A stretch of 64,000 nucleotides of DNA from an uncultured Oscillospiraceae bacterium (GTDB lineage Bacteria > Bacillota > Clostridia > Oscillospirales > Ruminococcaceae), in NCBI GenBank assembly GCA_934448295.1, contig CAKSEY010000017.1, positions 1 through 64,000 on the forward strand, read 5' to 3'. Of the stretch, positions 15,890 through 23,822 are shown piece after piece (the first letter of the stretch is position 1; every line of letters begins with the position of its first letter). Under the pieces are notes generated by a model. It ran no database searches. It had not been told where the DNA came from and saw only the letters and a program-made list of their open reading frames with translations. A program made the position numbers and the translations under genes.

Positions 15890-17768
15890 GGCTGCTCCTG
15901 CATTCAAGCGATACAGGCATTTCGTCTGCCCTTATCGCGGTAATTTCGATATCTGCCTGCGAGAATATCCCGTTGTCGAACATATAGCGCGAAAGCGGGT
16001 CTATCAGCAGATTCTCAACGATGTTTCCTATCCCTCGTCCGCCGTTGCCGAGGTTCCCGAGCGCCTTTTCAAGCAGCACGGAATACGCGCCGTCCGAAAG
16101 AGCCACGGTTATCTGCCTGTCCGCGGAAACCTGCGACAGAATGCGCTGAACCTGCGACTGAAGTATCTGCGCCGCCGCTTCCGGTCTAATGAAATCGAAC
16201 ACAACGATGTTCTCGCCGATTCGATTGAGTATCTCCGGTCTGCCGAGCTCCAGCTTGAAATACTCCTCTATCGCACTGCGGACGCGCTGGCGCACCTCCG
16301 GGTAAGCCATGTCGGCGGTGACGTTCTGCACCCGCTCTCCGGTGGCGCTGCTGCGCGTGTAGATTCCCAGATTGCTGGTGAAGATTATCACGCTCTCCGA
16401 GAAATACACCGTGTTGCCCTGACCGTCCGTCATTCTGCCGTCCTCGAGTATCTGGAGGAACTTGTCGAGAATGGACGGGTGCGCCTTTTCTATCTCATCG
16501 AAAAGGAGGATAGAAAACGGCGAGTTCTTTATCGCGTTGGTGAGCTGACCTCCCGCCTCGTAGCCCACATATCCGGGAGGCGCGCCGAGCAATTTCTGGT
16601 CGCTGTGCGGCTGGCTGTATTCGCTCATGTCGAAGCGTATGCAGCAGCTTTCGTCCCCGAAAAGCCGCTCCGCAAGGGTCTTGGCGGTCTCGGTCTTACC
16701 TGTTCCGGTGGGGCCTGCGAAGAACAGCACTCCTTTCGGGCGGGTGTGGGACGAGCCTTGCAGTCCGGACATTCCGGTGACTGCGCGCTTCACTACGTCC
16801 AGAGTCTTGATTATCGCCGCGTCCTGACCCTTTACGCGCCTGCGGAAATCGTCAGCGGCGGTCCGCAGGGATTCCACGTCAAGGCTGCGCCACGGATTCT
16901 CGCGTATTCCGTACTTGTAGAGGTCGATGACGTCGCACATATTGCGTATGGAAATGCGCTCGTTCTTGCAGAGCTTGCGCAGCCCGTTCATCTCGGTGAA
17001 GCTGAATCCCTCGGTGAGCGCCGCGAATCTGTCCTGAATTTTCTCCAGCTCCTGCGGATGCTCCTCGAAATACGGCATTTCCGCGCGGAAAATGTCTCCG
17101 GCAAAGAACGTCTGGAAGTTGTTCCCGCGCACGAATCCCGCACGCTCCTCCCGGGTGGGAGTGCTGATGGTTATGGTCTTTTCGTTCGGGTTGTCGAGGT
17201 AGAACCACGCCGGGATATCGTTGGATTTGTTCACGATGAGTATGAGCAGGTTGCGGAGCTTCCCGCCGCTTTCCGTGCGTACCTCCGCCGCCTCCATTGC
17301 CGCTTGCAGGAGCACGGTGTAGCTGTCCACCTCAGACTGCTGGAGCCTATCCGGCGAGGGAATGCACCGGGAAGCAAAGGTCATGATGACCACGCAGGGC
17401 TCCCGGTTCTGGGAGAGCGCGCGCCGGGTGAGCTGCGCCGCTCCGCCGTCGCTGCCGCCCTTGAACGAAGCGGCTACCGCGCCGTTCTGCTCCGAAGCTC
17501 CCACGAGATCTGCGAAACGCTGCGTGTAGCCCTCCTCGCAGGAGTTGTAAAATCCGCGCAGGCTGTCGTAGAATGCGATATTAGCGTAGCCCTTGTCCCG
17601 GAAAAAGTAGTGCAGGTAGTCCGTCAGGCGCAGAATACTCCCCTGCGGAACGCTGCCCTCATACGGGAACTGATAGCTGTCGAACACGTTGCCCTCCAGC
17701 ATGATAAGCGGCTTTATGCGCGAGAATATTTCAAGCTCGCGGTGCCATTTCGGGGTGAAGTCGGTCAT
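15846..17768 (-). CDS. Clp-type AAA+ ATPase with a degenerate N-terminal AAA domain
   Basis: A 640-residue protein. The C-terminal half is a ClpA/ClpB D2-type AAA+ module: Walker A GPTGTGKT at 352-359, the pore-loop region LLGAPPGYVGYEAGGQLT, Walker B LLFDEIEKAHP at about 421, sensor-like FTSNLG and a C-terminal D2-small domain. The N-terminal 300 residues have the shape of a second ATPase domain (LIMLEGNVFDSY, VVIMTFASRC, LLILIVNKSND) but no Walker A, so it is probably inactive. There is no ClpP-binding loop that I can identify. In this operon it may remodel a substrate marked by the kinase and bound by the FHA protein. That is inference. It has an AGGAGG site and an 11-bp gap from the LRR gene. 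Confidence 0.9.
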   Translation of the reverse strand: MTDFTPKWHRELEIFSRIKPLIMLEGNVFDSYQFPYEGSVPQGSILRLTDYLHYFFRDKGYANIAFYDSLRGFYNSCEEGYTQRFADLVGASEQNGAVAASFKGGSDGGAAQLTRRALSQNREPCVVIMTFASRCIPSPDRLQQSEVDSYTVLLQAAMEAAEVRTESGGKLRNLLILIVNKSNDIPAWFYLDNPNEKTITISTPTREERAGFVRGNNFQTFFAGDIFRAEMPYFEEHPQELEKIQDRFAALTEGFSFTEMNGLRKLCKNERISIRNMCDVIDLYKYGIRENPWRSLDVESLRTAADDFRRRVKGQDAAIIKTLDVVKRAVTGMSGLQGSSHTRPKGVLFFAGPTGTGKTETAKTLAERLFGDESCCIRFDMSEYSQPHSDQKLLGAPPGYVGYEAGGQLTNAIKNSPFSILLFDEIEKAHPSILDKFLQILEDGRMTDGQGNTVYFSESVIIFTSNLGIYTRSSATGERVQNVTADMAYPEVRQRVRSAIEEYFKLELGRPEILNRIGENIVVFDFIRPEAAAQILQSQVQRILSQVSADRQITVALSDGAYSVLLEKALGNLGNGGRGIGNIVENLLIDPLSRYMFDNGIFSQADIEITAIRADEMPVSLECRSSHENKCSDPVRLGKE

Positions 17769-17779
17769 GTGCTCCTCCT

Positions 17780-18868
17780 TTATTCGCCGGGGAATTCCGA
17801 CAGGTGGCGGCAGGGAATCTTGTTTTCAAGGCAGCAGCGCTGCGCGGAGCTGTCCGGCAGGCAGTAGACCGTGATGTTTCCGCCGGGGGTCACCATGATG
17901 CCGCACAGGTCTACAAGCTCGGTGTTCATGCCGAGAACTGCCACCGCCCGGCTGAAGCTGAGCTGAAAATCGCTGAACGGGCTTATCACCGTGCGCGTAT
18001 TCGCCGGGATTATCAGGCTGCGGAGAGACGCGCACTCCACGAACGCGTTGTTTTCAATGCTCATCAGCGTTTCGGGGAGCACCACCTTTTTCAGCGCCGT
18101 GCACCAGCCGAAGCACTTCTCCGGAACGACCTGCACCCGGGTGTTTTCAAGGTGTATCTCCGTGAACTGGCAGCTTGCAAAGGCTCCCGCGCCAATGGAA
18201 GCAAGGCTGTCCGGGAAATCAAGGCTGCCCAGCGTGCAGGCGCTGAACGCGTTTTTTCCTATGATGTAAAGCTGCTTCGGGAGGACAAGGCGGTTCAGCT
18301 TTGCGCCGCGGAACGCGCCCTCGCCTATCCGCGTTACCGGTCTGCCGTCTATCATGTCCGGTATCCGCAGAAGCTCCGGGACTATCGCCTCGCCGCTGAA
18401 ATCCCGGTGGATACGCAGCCCGGTGATGGTAACGCTACCGTCCTCGATACGGTAGCCGAGGTTCTTTATCGCTTCCTCAAAGCCGCTGTCAGGCTGCGCG
18501 GACTGCCACCTATCCAGCGCTTCCGCTATGTTGGAGTTCGCCGCCAGCATACTGTCGCTGCGGGATTTTTCCATAGCCGCGCCTATTTTCCGGTCGAGGG
18601 GCTGCAATTCGCCGACCGCCCTCTCCGCCGAAGCCTTCTGCGCGTCAACGTCGAATTTCTCCCTGTCCGAGACGGAATTCAGGAACGCCGTCGTCCTCAG
18701 CAGCCGCGCCTGATTGGTTATGTAAGCTCTCAGCCGGTCGGAGGTCTGGATGTCCTTTACCGTTTCCAGGGTTTCCGTCAGCAGGGCTATGCGCTTTTCC
18801 GCGCTGTCCAGCCGCGATTTCATATCCTCTATTTCAAGGCGCAGCTTCAGTTCGTCAAGCTCGGTCAT
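17780..18868 (-). CDS. Coiled-coil protein with BspA-type leucine-rich repeats
   Basis: A 362-residue protein without a signal peptide. Residues 1-110 are coiled coil (LKLRLEIEDMKSRLDSAEKR). From about 140 there are LRR_5/BspA-type units such as FRGAKLNRLVLPKQLYIIGK, AFSACTLGSLDFPDSLASIG and CTALKKVVLPETLMSIENNA, at least five repeats. BspA repeats are usually on secreted surface proteins. Here the protein lacks export signals and is inside a signalling operon, so it is more likely an intracellular binding scaffold. It overlaps the preceding gene by 4 bp (ATGA). Confidence 0.8.
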   Translation of the reverse strand: MTELDELKLRLEIEDMKSRLDSAEKRIALLTETLETVKDIQTSDRLRAYITNQARLLRTTAFLNSVSDREKFDVDAQKASAERAVGELQPLDRKIGAAMEKSRSDSMLAANSNIAEALDRWQSAQPDSGFEEAIKNLGYRIEDGSVTITGLRIHRDFSGEAIVPELLRIPDMIDGRPVTRIGEGAFRGAKLNRLVLPKQLYIIGKNAFSACTLGSLDFPDSLASIGAGAFASCQFTEIHLENTRVQVVPEKCFGWCTALKKVVLPETLMSIENNAFVECASLRSLIIPANTRTVISPFSDFQLSFSRAVAVLGMNTELVDLCGIMVTPGGNITVYCLPDSSAQRCCLENKIPCRHLSEFPGE

Positions 18869-19290
18869 TTATCCCTGTCCTCCCTCATCATAAGGCTTAT
18901 CGTCCGGGCGATTCCGCTCACCGCCGCCCTTTTCGCGGAATTCTGGTCGAGCTTCCCGGTGCGCGCCGCCTGCTGTGCCGCTTCCCGCAGCACATTCTCC
19001 CCGGCCTTGCCGATAAAGCCGAAAAGCGCGCTGGTTTCCGGTGCGGGGGCTTCTGGCTCAGGCTTTTTCTGCGGCTCCGGCGATTCCGGATTTTTCTGCA
19101 GCTCCGGATCTATGCATAGCTCCGGGAGCGGCTCGCCGCCGCACACGCTGTAAAGAAGCCCGGCAAGGTCAAGCTGGCTTTTCCGGCGGCTGAGCACCCG
19201 CTGGAGCGGCTGTTTTCCCGCCTGAGCCACGGTGCTTTCCAGCAGAGCCAGCCGGATATACGAGATGTCATTCAACGCGCCGTCATTCAT
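18865..19290 (-). CDS. Small proline-rich hypothetical protein of the kinase operon
   Basis: A 141-residue protein of no family I recognise. It has a helical N-terminal part (DISYIRLALLESTVAQAGKQ), a low-complexity P/E/K linker in the middle (about residues 65-85) and a helical C-terminal part ending ISLMMREDRDK. The linker layout suggests two small interaction domains. The ATG at 19290 with AAAGG upstream is chosen. It overlaps the radical SAM gene by 8 bp and the LRR gene by 4 bp. It probably works with the neighbours, but no function can be given. Confidence 0.65.
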   Translation of the reverse strand: MNDGALNDISYIRLALLESTVAQAGKQPLQRVLSRRKSQLDLAGLLYSVCGGEPLPELCIDPELQKNPESPEPQKKPEPEAPAPETSALFGFIGKAGENVLREAAQQAARTGKLDQNSAKRAAVSGIARTISLMMREDRDK

Positions 19291-19900
19291 CTGCATCACC
19301 TTTCAGAAGATTCCTTTCCGCGAGCCGCCGCTCAAGCTCCCCGGGATAATCCGCGCCGTGTATTCCCACGGAAATAACGCTGTTCCCCACCGTGAAATTC
19401 TGTATCATATTGCCCTGCCGCATATATTCCTCGTAGCTCCGGCGGCGGCTTTCGTCAAGGAATATCACCCGCTGATTGTCCGAGCCGCGCAGCGGACAGC
19501 CGTTGTTGCGCTCCGCGATGTATTCGCCGTCTATCAGCACCGAAACGTTCTCCAGCACCCCGGAAGCCCCCGGCATTCCCAGGAGCTGCTCCAGCGTATA
19601 GCCCGTGTACAGCAGTATGTCCCCGGAAATTTCGCGCAGCTCCGGGAGAAGCGCCGCAAGCTCCGGCTGCTCCATCGGGTCGCCGCCGGTCAGCGTGAGG
19701 CCGTCCACCGGCGCAGAATCCGCGATAGAGCGCACAAGCTCCATCAGCCGCTGCGGGGTTATGCGGTATTCCTCCCGCCTTTGCCACAGCTCCGGATTGC
19801 TGCACCCCTTACACCCGTGGGAGCACCCGCAGAACCATATTCCTATGCGGTTTCCTGGCCCCAGCGTCCTGACCGGATAGAGTATCCGCGCTACGAACAT
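19283..19900 (-). CDS. NrdG-like radical SAM activating protein
   Basis: A 205-residue protein with the compact radical SAM form of anaerobic ribonucleotide reductase activase. The 4Fe-4S motif CxxxCxxC is formed by C26, C30 and C33 within GIWFCGCSHGCKGC. The SAM-binding GGDP is at LTGGDPMEQ. The C-terminal part is longer than classical NrdG and has NFTVGNSVISVGI, like NrdG-like proteins outside nrd operons. No NrdD gene is in the window, so its target is probably another protein, perhaps within this operon. It overlaps the FHA gene by 10 bp. The presence of an oxygen-sensitive radical enzyme fits an anaerobe. Confidence 0.85.
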   Translation of the reverse strand: MFVARILYPVRTLGPGNRIGIWFCGCSHGCKGCSNPELWQRREEYRITPQRLMELVRSIADSAPVDGLTLTGGDPMEQPELAALLPELREISGDILLYTGYTLEQLLGMPGASGVLENVSVLIDGEYIAERNNGCPLRGSDNQRVIFLDESRRRSYEEYMRQGNMIQNFTVGNSVISVGIHGADYPGELERRLAERNLLKGDADE

Positions 19901-20481
19901 ATCCTCACCGTGAAATACGCCGCGCCCTCCTGCCGGGAGCCGTCAGCCACGCAGCCGCCAAGCCCCACCTCGTCGCCGTCGTGTAGCTCCTGCGGAGAAG
20001 CGGAAATGCGCGCGCCGTTTATGTAGGTGTGGTTCACGGAACCGCAGTCCGCAATGAAAAGCCGCCCGTCCAGCACCGTAAATTTCGCGTGCGTGCGGCT
20101 GACGTACTGTTTCCGCGAAAGGTACCCGCTCATCTCCTGCTCCCTACCGACCGTGGTTTCCTGCCGGGTCAGCTCATATGCGAAGCTTCCGTCAACCGCG
20201 GCAAGCGTGAAGCGCGGTGCCGCCGCTTTTTCCGGCTCCGGGGCGGGAACTATGTCCGAGATATCCTCGCCGCACTGCGCGCACTTCCGCGCCGCCGGGG
20301 GATTCACCGCGCCGCACTCGCATATCCGCGCCAGCCTTTTTGCCGGGGCGGGCTGCTCCCGGGCTTCCGAAGCGCCGTCCACCACCGGGGAGGCTGTGAT
20401 GTCCGCCTCGCACCGGGCGCACTCTATCCGAAACGGCTCGTTGTGGAAGCCGCAGTCCGGGCAGACCTTGTATTTACTCAT
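19891..20481 (-). CDS. Zinc-ribbon and FHA-domain protein
   Basis: A 196-residue protein. Two zinc ribbons come first: C7, C10, C21, C24 and C54, C56, C67, C70. A proline/alanine linker follows, then an FHA domain from about residue 92 with the phosphothreonine-binding signature: VGR at 111-113, SRTH at 128-131 and NHTYING at 150-156. FHA domains bind phosphothreonine peptides, so this is the likely reader of the kinase in the same operon. Overlaps of 8 and 10 bp link it to the coiled-coil and radical SAM genes. Confidence 0.9.
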   Translation of the reverse strand: MSKYKVCPDCGFHNEPFRIECARCEADITASPVVDGASEAREQPAPAKRLARICECGAVNPPAARKCAQCGEDISDIVPAPEPEKAAAPRFTLAAVDGSFAYELTRQETTVGREQEMSGYLSRKQYVSRTHAKFTVLDGRLFIADCGSVNHTYINGARISASPQELHDGDEVGLGGCVADGSRQEGAAYFTVRICS

Positions 20482-21751
20482 CTGAACTCATTTCCTTTGC
20501 AGTTTCTCCGGAGTACTCCGCGCGGCGGTCGGTGGAGATATCGGCGGTCATGTCGTAGTCCGAAAGGTTTATCACCTGCGCGTACTCCGCTTCCGGCGGG
20601 AGCAGCGAGATGTGCTCGGCGGTCACGCCCCTGTCCGCCAGCCGCCGCTCAAACTCCCGGAATTTGCCGCAGAAGCTGCGCATATCCTCGGTGAGCCGCT
20701 CGGTCTCCTCCGCGTCCGGAAGCCGGTCGGCGGCGTCCGCGCCGCCAAGCTCCATGGTTATGCTGCCGCTGTCGGAATAGGTCACGTTGACCACGGTGCC
20801 CTCGCTGAAGCTGTATAGCTCGCTGCGGAAGCGCCGTCCGCTCTTCTTCACCACGGAGCGCCATCCCACAAGACGATAGCCCATATCCTCCATCACCTCG
20901 TCAATGGAGGCGCTGATGTAGCTCTGCTCCTTTTCGTGGAGTATCTCCGCCTCGATCTCGGATATCAGCGCGCTCAGCCTGCCGTCCGCGCCCGGGGCAA
21001 ACGGCACTCCCTGCGGAGCAACACCCTTTTCTTCGCACAGCGCGTGGTATCTCGCAAGGAGCTCGTCGTACCTCCCGCCGATACTCTCCCGCAGCGCCGA
21101 GTAACTGCGGCACTCCTTTTCAAGCGGTATCACGGTCATGGCGCGGTAATTCTGCATATATCCCTCGTCGGAAATTTCCGCAAGCTGGCGCTCTGCGGCC
21201 GCGATATCCTGCCGGAGCGCTTCGCTCAGCTCCAGCCCGGAAAGCTCCGTCAGCCGCGCCAGAATCTCCTTTCGCAGCTCCTCCATGCGCCGCTGCGCCG
21301 GAGTTTTTATGCTGCTGAAATCCGCGCCGGAAATGCTGCCGGTTATGTCGGATTTTAGCTGAATGAAGTTCCCGGCGGCTATCCCGTCCAGCTCCGCCCG
21401 GAGCTTCGTCAGGCGTTCGAGCGCCGTCCGCGCGGACTTCACCGCCTTTTCCATCACGTCCGGGGACTTGCCGTTTCTGGCTTCGGCGAGGGCTTTCAGC
21501 TCCGCTTCAACGAGCCTTGAAAGCTCCTGCTTCTTTTCGGAGTAGCCGCTGTCGCCGCCGGTGCGCTCCCTCAGCAGCGCGGAATGTTCGTCATACTCCG
21601 CCGGGAGCTTCGCCAGCCCGCCGATTTTTGCGGTCAGGTGTGCGATGTGCGCCCGGGCTTCGCCCTTGCGGCGCTCGGTTTCATGCTGCTTTATCAGCGC
21701 CCGGCGCTGCGCCGGGGTCAGCTTGTAGTTTGATGTTTTCGGTCCGCTCAC
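20474..21751 (-). CDS. Large coiled-coil protein of the kinase operon
   Basis: About 425 residues, highly charged and helical, with long coiled coils (KQHETERRKGEARAHIAHLT; AERQLAEISDEGY). A C-terminal globular part follows from about residue 290: DEVMEDMGYRLVGWRSVVKK, then FRSELYSFSEGTVVNVTYSD. I do not recognise the family. The C-terminal beta-rich part may be the functional domain. I choose the GTG at 21751 because GGAGG lies 6 nt upstream, between the kinase stop and this start. An upstream in-frame ATG would overlap the kinase gene by 58 bp and has no site. Likely a structural partner of the kinase system. Confidence 0.75.
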   Translation of the reverse strand: MSGPKTSNYKLTPAQRRALIKQHETERRKGEARAHIAHLTAKIGGLAKLPAEYDEHSALLRERTGGDSGYSEKKQELSRLVEAELKALAEARNGKSPDVMEKAVKSARTALERLTKLRAELDGIAAGNFIQLKSDITGSISGADFSSIKTPAQRRMEELRKEILARLTELSGLELSEALRQDIAAAERQLAEISDEGYMQNYRAMTVIPLEKECRSYSALRESIGGRYDELLARYHALCEEKGVAPQGVPFAPGADGRLSALISEIEAEILHEKEQSYISASIDEVMEDMGYRLVGWRSVVKKSGRRFRSELYSFSEGTVVNVTYSDSGSITMELGGADAADRLPDAEETERLTEDMRSFCGKFREFERRLADRGVTAEHISLLPPEAEYAQVINLSDYDMTADISTDRRAEYSGETAKEMSSDE

Positions 21752-21768
21752 GCTGTCCCTCCGTTCTA

Positions 21769-23427
21769 TTAAAGCGAGTTTTTCCAGTTCTCGACCTCCC
21801 TGCCCTTTCCGAGGGAGATAAGCCACGCTTCAAATTGTATATCCAGCACGGAGCCGCTGTCGATAAGTCCGCCGCACAACTCCTCAAATTTCAGCATATT
21901 CTCTGTGAGTAAGCGCTTCATATAGCGCACCAGGTCGTCCGGGGTATCGAAGCTCCCGCCGCCTGCGTGCAGCGACTTCCCTCCGGTCAGCGCGAAGCCT
22001 GCGGTGTACCGCGCCACAGCGGCGCTGCGCGAGTCGCCGGAGCTCACCTCCGCCATGTCCTCGATATTCCGCGCGGACTGCACAAGCTCCGTTTTCTCCG
22101 GGCAGGCGCTGCGGACGTACTCCGAAATCAGCCGCCGGGACAGCACCTCCGTGATGAAGCTGTCGTCCATGCCGCTACCGGCTCTCATCTGCTCCAGAAT
22201 ATACTCCCCGAGGTCGGAAACGCTCTCAAACCTGCAGGACTTCCAGCAGAACGCCCTGTACTCCGGGTCGAGGCGGTACAGCAGCCGGAAAAACGCGATA
22301 TCCGGGTCTGCGCCGCTGGCGGCTTCCTCCTCCGCGTCCATGGCGGCGCTGGCAAGCTGCGGCTCGAACGGCTTCAGGAACGCGGACAGAATCCCGCGGA
22401 ACACCTGCTTCTTGCCCTGCTCCCAGTTCTCCGAGAAAGCGAGAACCACCTCGTGGATACTGCCAAGCCGCCTGTCCATGAACGTATACGCCGGGAAGCC
22501 CGGCGCGGCGGAGTTCTCCCCGGGAAGCGGCTGCGGGATCCCCCGGCACCACTTCTCCACCTCGGAATATGTCCAGCGGCGGTTGGGATTGTCCTTGCGG
22601 CGGCGGTTTGTTATGTCGTAATAGGTCAGCGCGGCGATGAGCTCCCGCAGCTCCCCGGGCATGGAATCCGGCAGCGGAATGCTCTGTATAACGGTGTACC
22701 GGGCGATGTCCTCGGCGGACATATCGGCGTAGGGAGTTTTCCCGCAGAACAGCTCGTACAGCGTTATCCCGAACGAATAGTAGTCCGATTCCTCCAGAAA
22801 AAGCCTGCGGAAGGTTTCCGGCGCGGAGTACTCCGGGGTCATTCCCGTGGAGGTCACCACCACCGTGCTGCCGTCCGTCTGCACCGAGCTTATGCCGAAA
22901 TCTATCACCGCAATGTCGCCGCCGTCCGTCAGCATTATGTTGGAAGGCTTCAGGTCCTTGTGGAGTATCCCCGCGTCGTGCAGCGCCGCGAGAGCCTCGT
23001 TTATCTCGGGAATGATCTTCGCCCGCAGCTCCTCGTAGCTGAACCGCCTGCCGCGCAGGGAGCCGTTCCGGTAATACGGGAGTATCTCGAACGGCATTCC
23101 CCGGAAAGTCCCGGAGAAATAAAGCGGCGCGATGTAGGGGCAGCGTATCTCCTGCAAAGCCGCGATGACCTCGCTTTTGACCGCGATGGGGCGGCGGTAG
23201 AGCTTCGCGGCGAATTCCCGCCCGTCCAGCTCGCAGACGAAGATATCCGCTTCCCCGGCGGGAGCCTCCAGGCGGCGCTTTAGCACATATCCCCCGGGGA
23301 GCTCCGCGCCCGGCTCGGCGGGCTGGGACTGTACGGCTGGATTCACGGCTGTGACGCCCCCGGAAACAACGGGGTTTATCACCGTTGCATTTCCGGTTAT
23401 CGGATTTATGCTTGTTTTGTCATTCAT
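21769..23427 (-). CDS. Hanks-type Ser/Thr protein kinase, first gene of the signalling operon
   Basis: A 552-residue soluble kinase with no membrane helix and no PASTA repeats. The kinase domain is at about 45-300, with AAKLYRR lysine near K75, HKDLKPSN catalytic loop at 156-163, DFG at 176-178 and APE at 202-204. The glycine-rich loop is poorly conserved. A C-terminal region of about 250 residues is unknown and helical. The N-terminal 35 residues hold threefold NP-containing repeats (INPITG, INPVVS, VNPAVQ) with Thr, possible autophosphorylation sites read by the FHA protein. The start at 23427 has GGGGGA upstream. It heads an eight-gene operon with a matching PP2C phosphatase. Confidence 0.93.
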   Translation of the reverse strand: MNDKTSINPITGNATVINPVVSGGVTAVNPAVQSQPAEPGAELPGGYVLKRRLEAPAGEADIFVCELDGREFAAKLYRRPIAVKSEVIAALQEIRCPYIAPLYFSGTFRGMPFEILPYYRNGSLRGRRFSYEELRAKIIPEINEALAALHDAGILHKDLKPSNIMLTDGGDIAVIDFGISSVQTDGSTVVVTSTGMTPEYSAPETFRRLFLEESDYYSFGITLYELFCGKTPYADMSAEDIARYTVIQSIPLPDSMPGELRELIAALTYYDITNRRRKDNPNRRWTYSEVEKWCRGIPQPLPGENSAAPGFPAYTFMDRRLGSIHEVVLAFSENWEQGKKQVFRGILSAFLKPFEPQLASAAMDAEEEAASGADPDIAFFRLLYRLDPEYRAFCWKSCRFESVSDLGEYILEQMRAGSGMDDSFITEVLSRRLISEYVRSACPEKTELVQSARNIEDMAEVSSGDSRSAAVARYTAGFALTGGKSLHAGGGSFDTPDDLVRYMKRLLTENMLKFEELCGGLIDSGSVLDIQFEAWLISLGKGREVENWKNSL

Positions 23428-23456
23428 TGCGATTCCCCCGGCACTCGTTTTATACA

Positions 23457-23485
23457 ATTATACCATATTTTTAACATCATTTCAA
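23457..23485 (-). promoter_or_regulatory. Promoter of the kinase/FHA/AAA+/PP2C operon
   Basis: On the minus strand: TTGAAA (23480-23485), 17-bp spacer, TATAAT (23457-23462), 30 bp before the kinase start. It is the only clear promoter for the 8-kb operon. Confidence 0.88.
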
Positions 23486-23639
23486 GAGCTTTTTGGGGCA
23501 TTTGGCTTAATCATGCGCTTATAACACTGTCCTCATGCCGCAAAGACAAACTCAACAAAAATAATTGTAAAATCAATGTAAAGAATTGTAGGTTCTGCTT
23601 GAATTGTGACCAAAAATCAATTATTTGTTGAATTTTGTC

Positions 23640-23668
23640 TTGACTTTTCTTATTTAATATGCTACAAT
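23640..23668 (+). promoter_or_regulatory. Promoter of the permease/cytidylate kinase-like operon
   Basis: TTGACT (23640-23645), 17-bp spacer, TACAAT (23663-23668). Transcription would begin near 23675 and leave a leader of about 148 nt. Confidence 0.85.
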
Positions 23669-23675
23669 ACTCGCA

Positions 23676-23822
23676 ATGGTGCATAAAACAGAAAAACGTT
23701 CCTCTCCCGCGTCCTCAACGAAGCAGACGTCTGGGAGATTTTCGTTGTCTGTTTGCAATGTGCAGAACAAAACGGAGCGCAGACAAACTAATACATACGC
23801 GCTTCAGGACGGAGGGAAATCT
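23676..23822 (+). promoter_or_regulatory. Structured leader of the permease operon
   Basis: A long leader with competing pairings. AAACAGA (23686-23692) pairs with TCTGTTT (23748-23754), and CAACGAA (23716-23722) pairs with TTCGTTG (23741-23747). TCTCCC (23703-23708) can pair with GGGAGA (23733-23738), which would cross the second helix. An in-frame ATG exists at 23676 but the strong GGAGG site just before 23823 sets the gene start. No known riboswitch class was recognised. It may be an ion- or ligand-responsive leader. Confidence 0.45.

Noticed and set aside
15561..17867. 768-residue plus-strand open frame opposite the AAA+ gene
   Set aside because: Arg/Ala/Leu-rich composition typical of a shadow of a high-GC gene, no ribosome site, and the minus-strand frames have clear domains.
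21752..21826. Upstream start of the coiled-coil gene in the kinase operon
   Set aside because: It would overlap the kinase gene by 58 bp and lacks a ribosome site. GTG at 21751 has GGAGG at the right distance.
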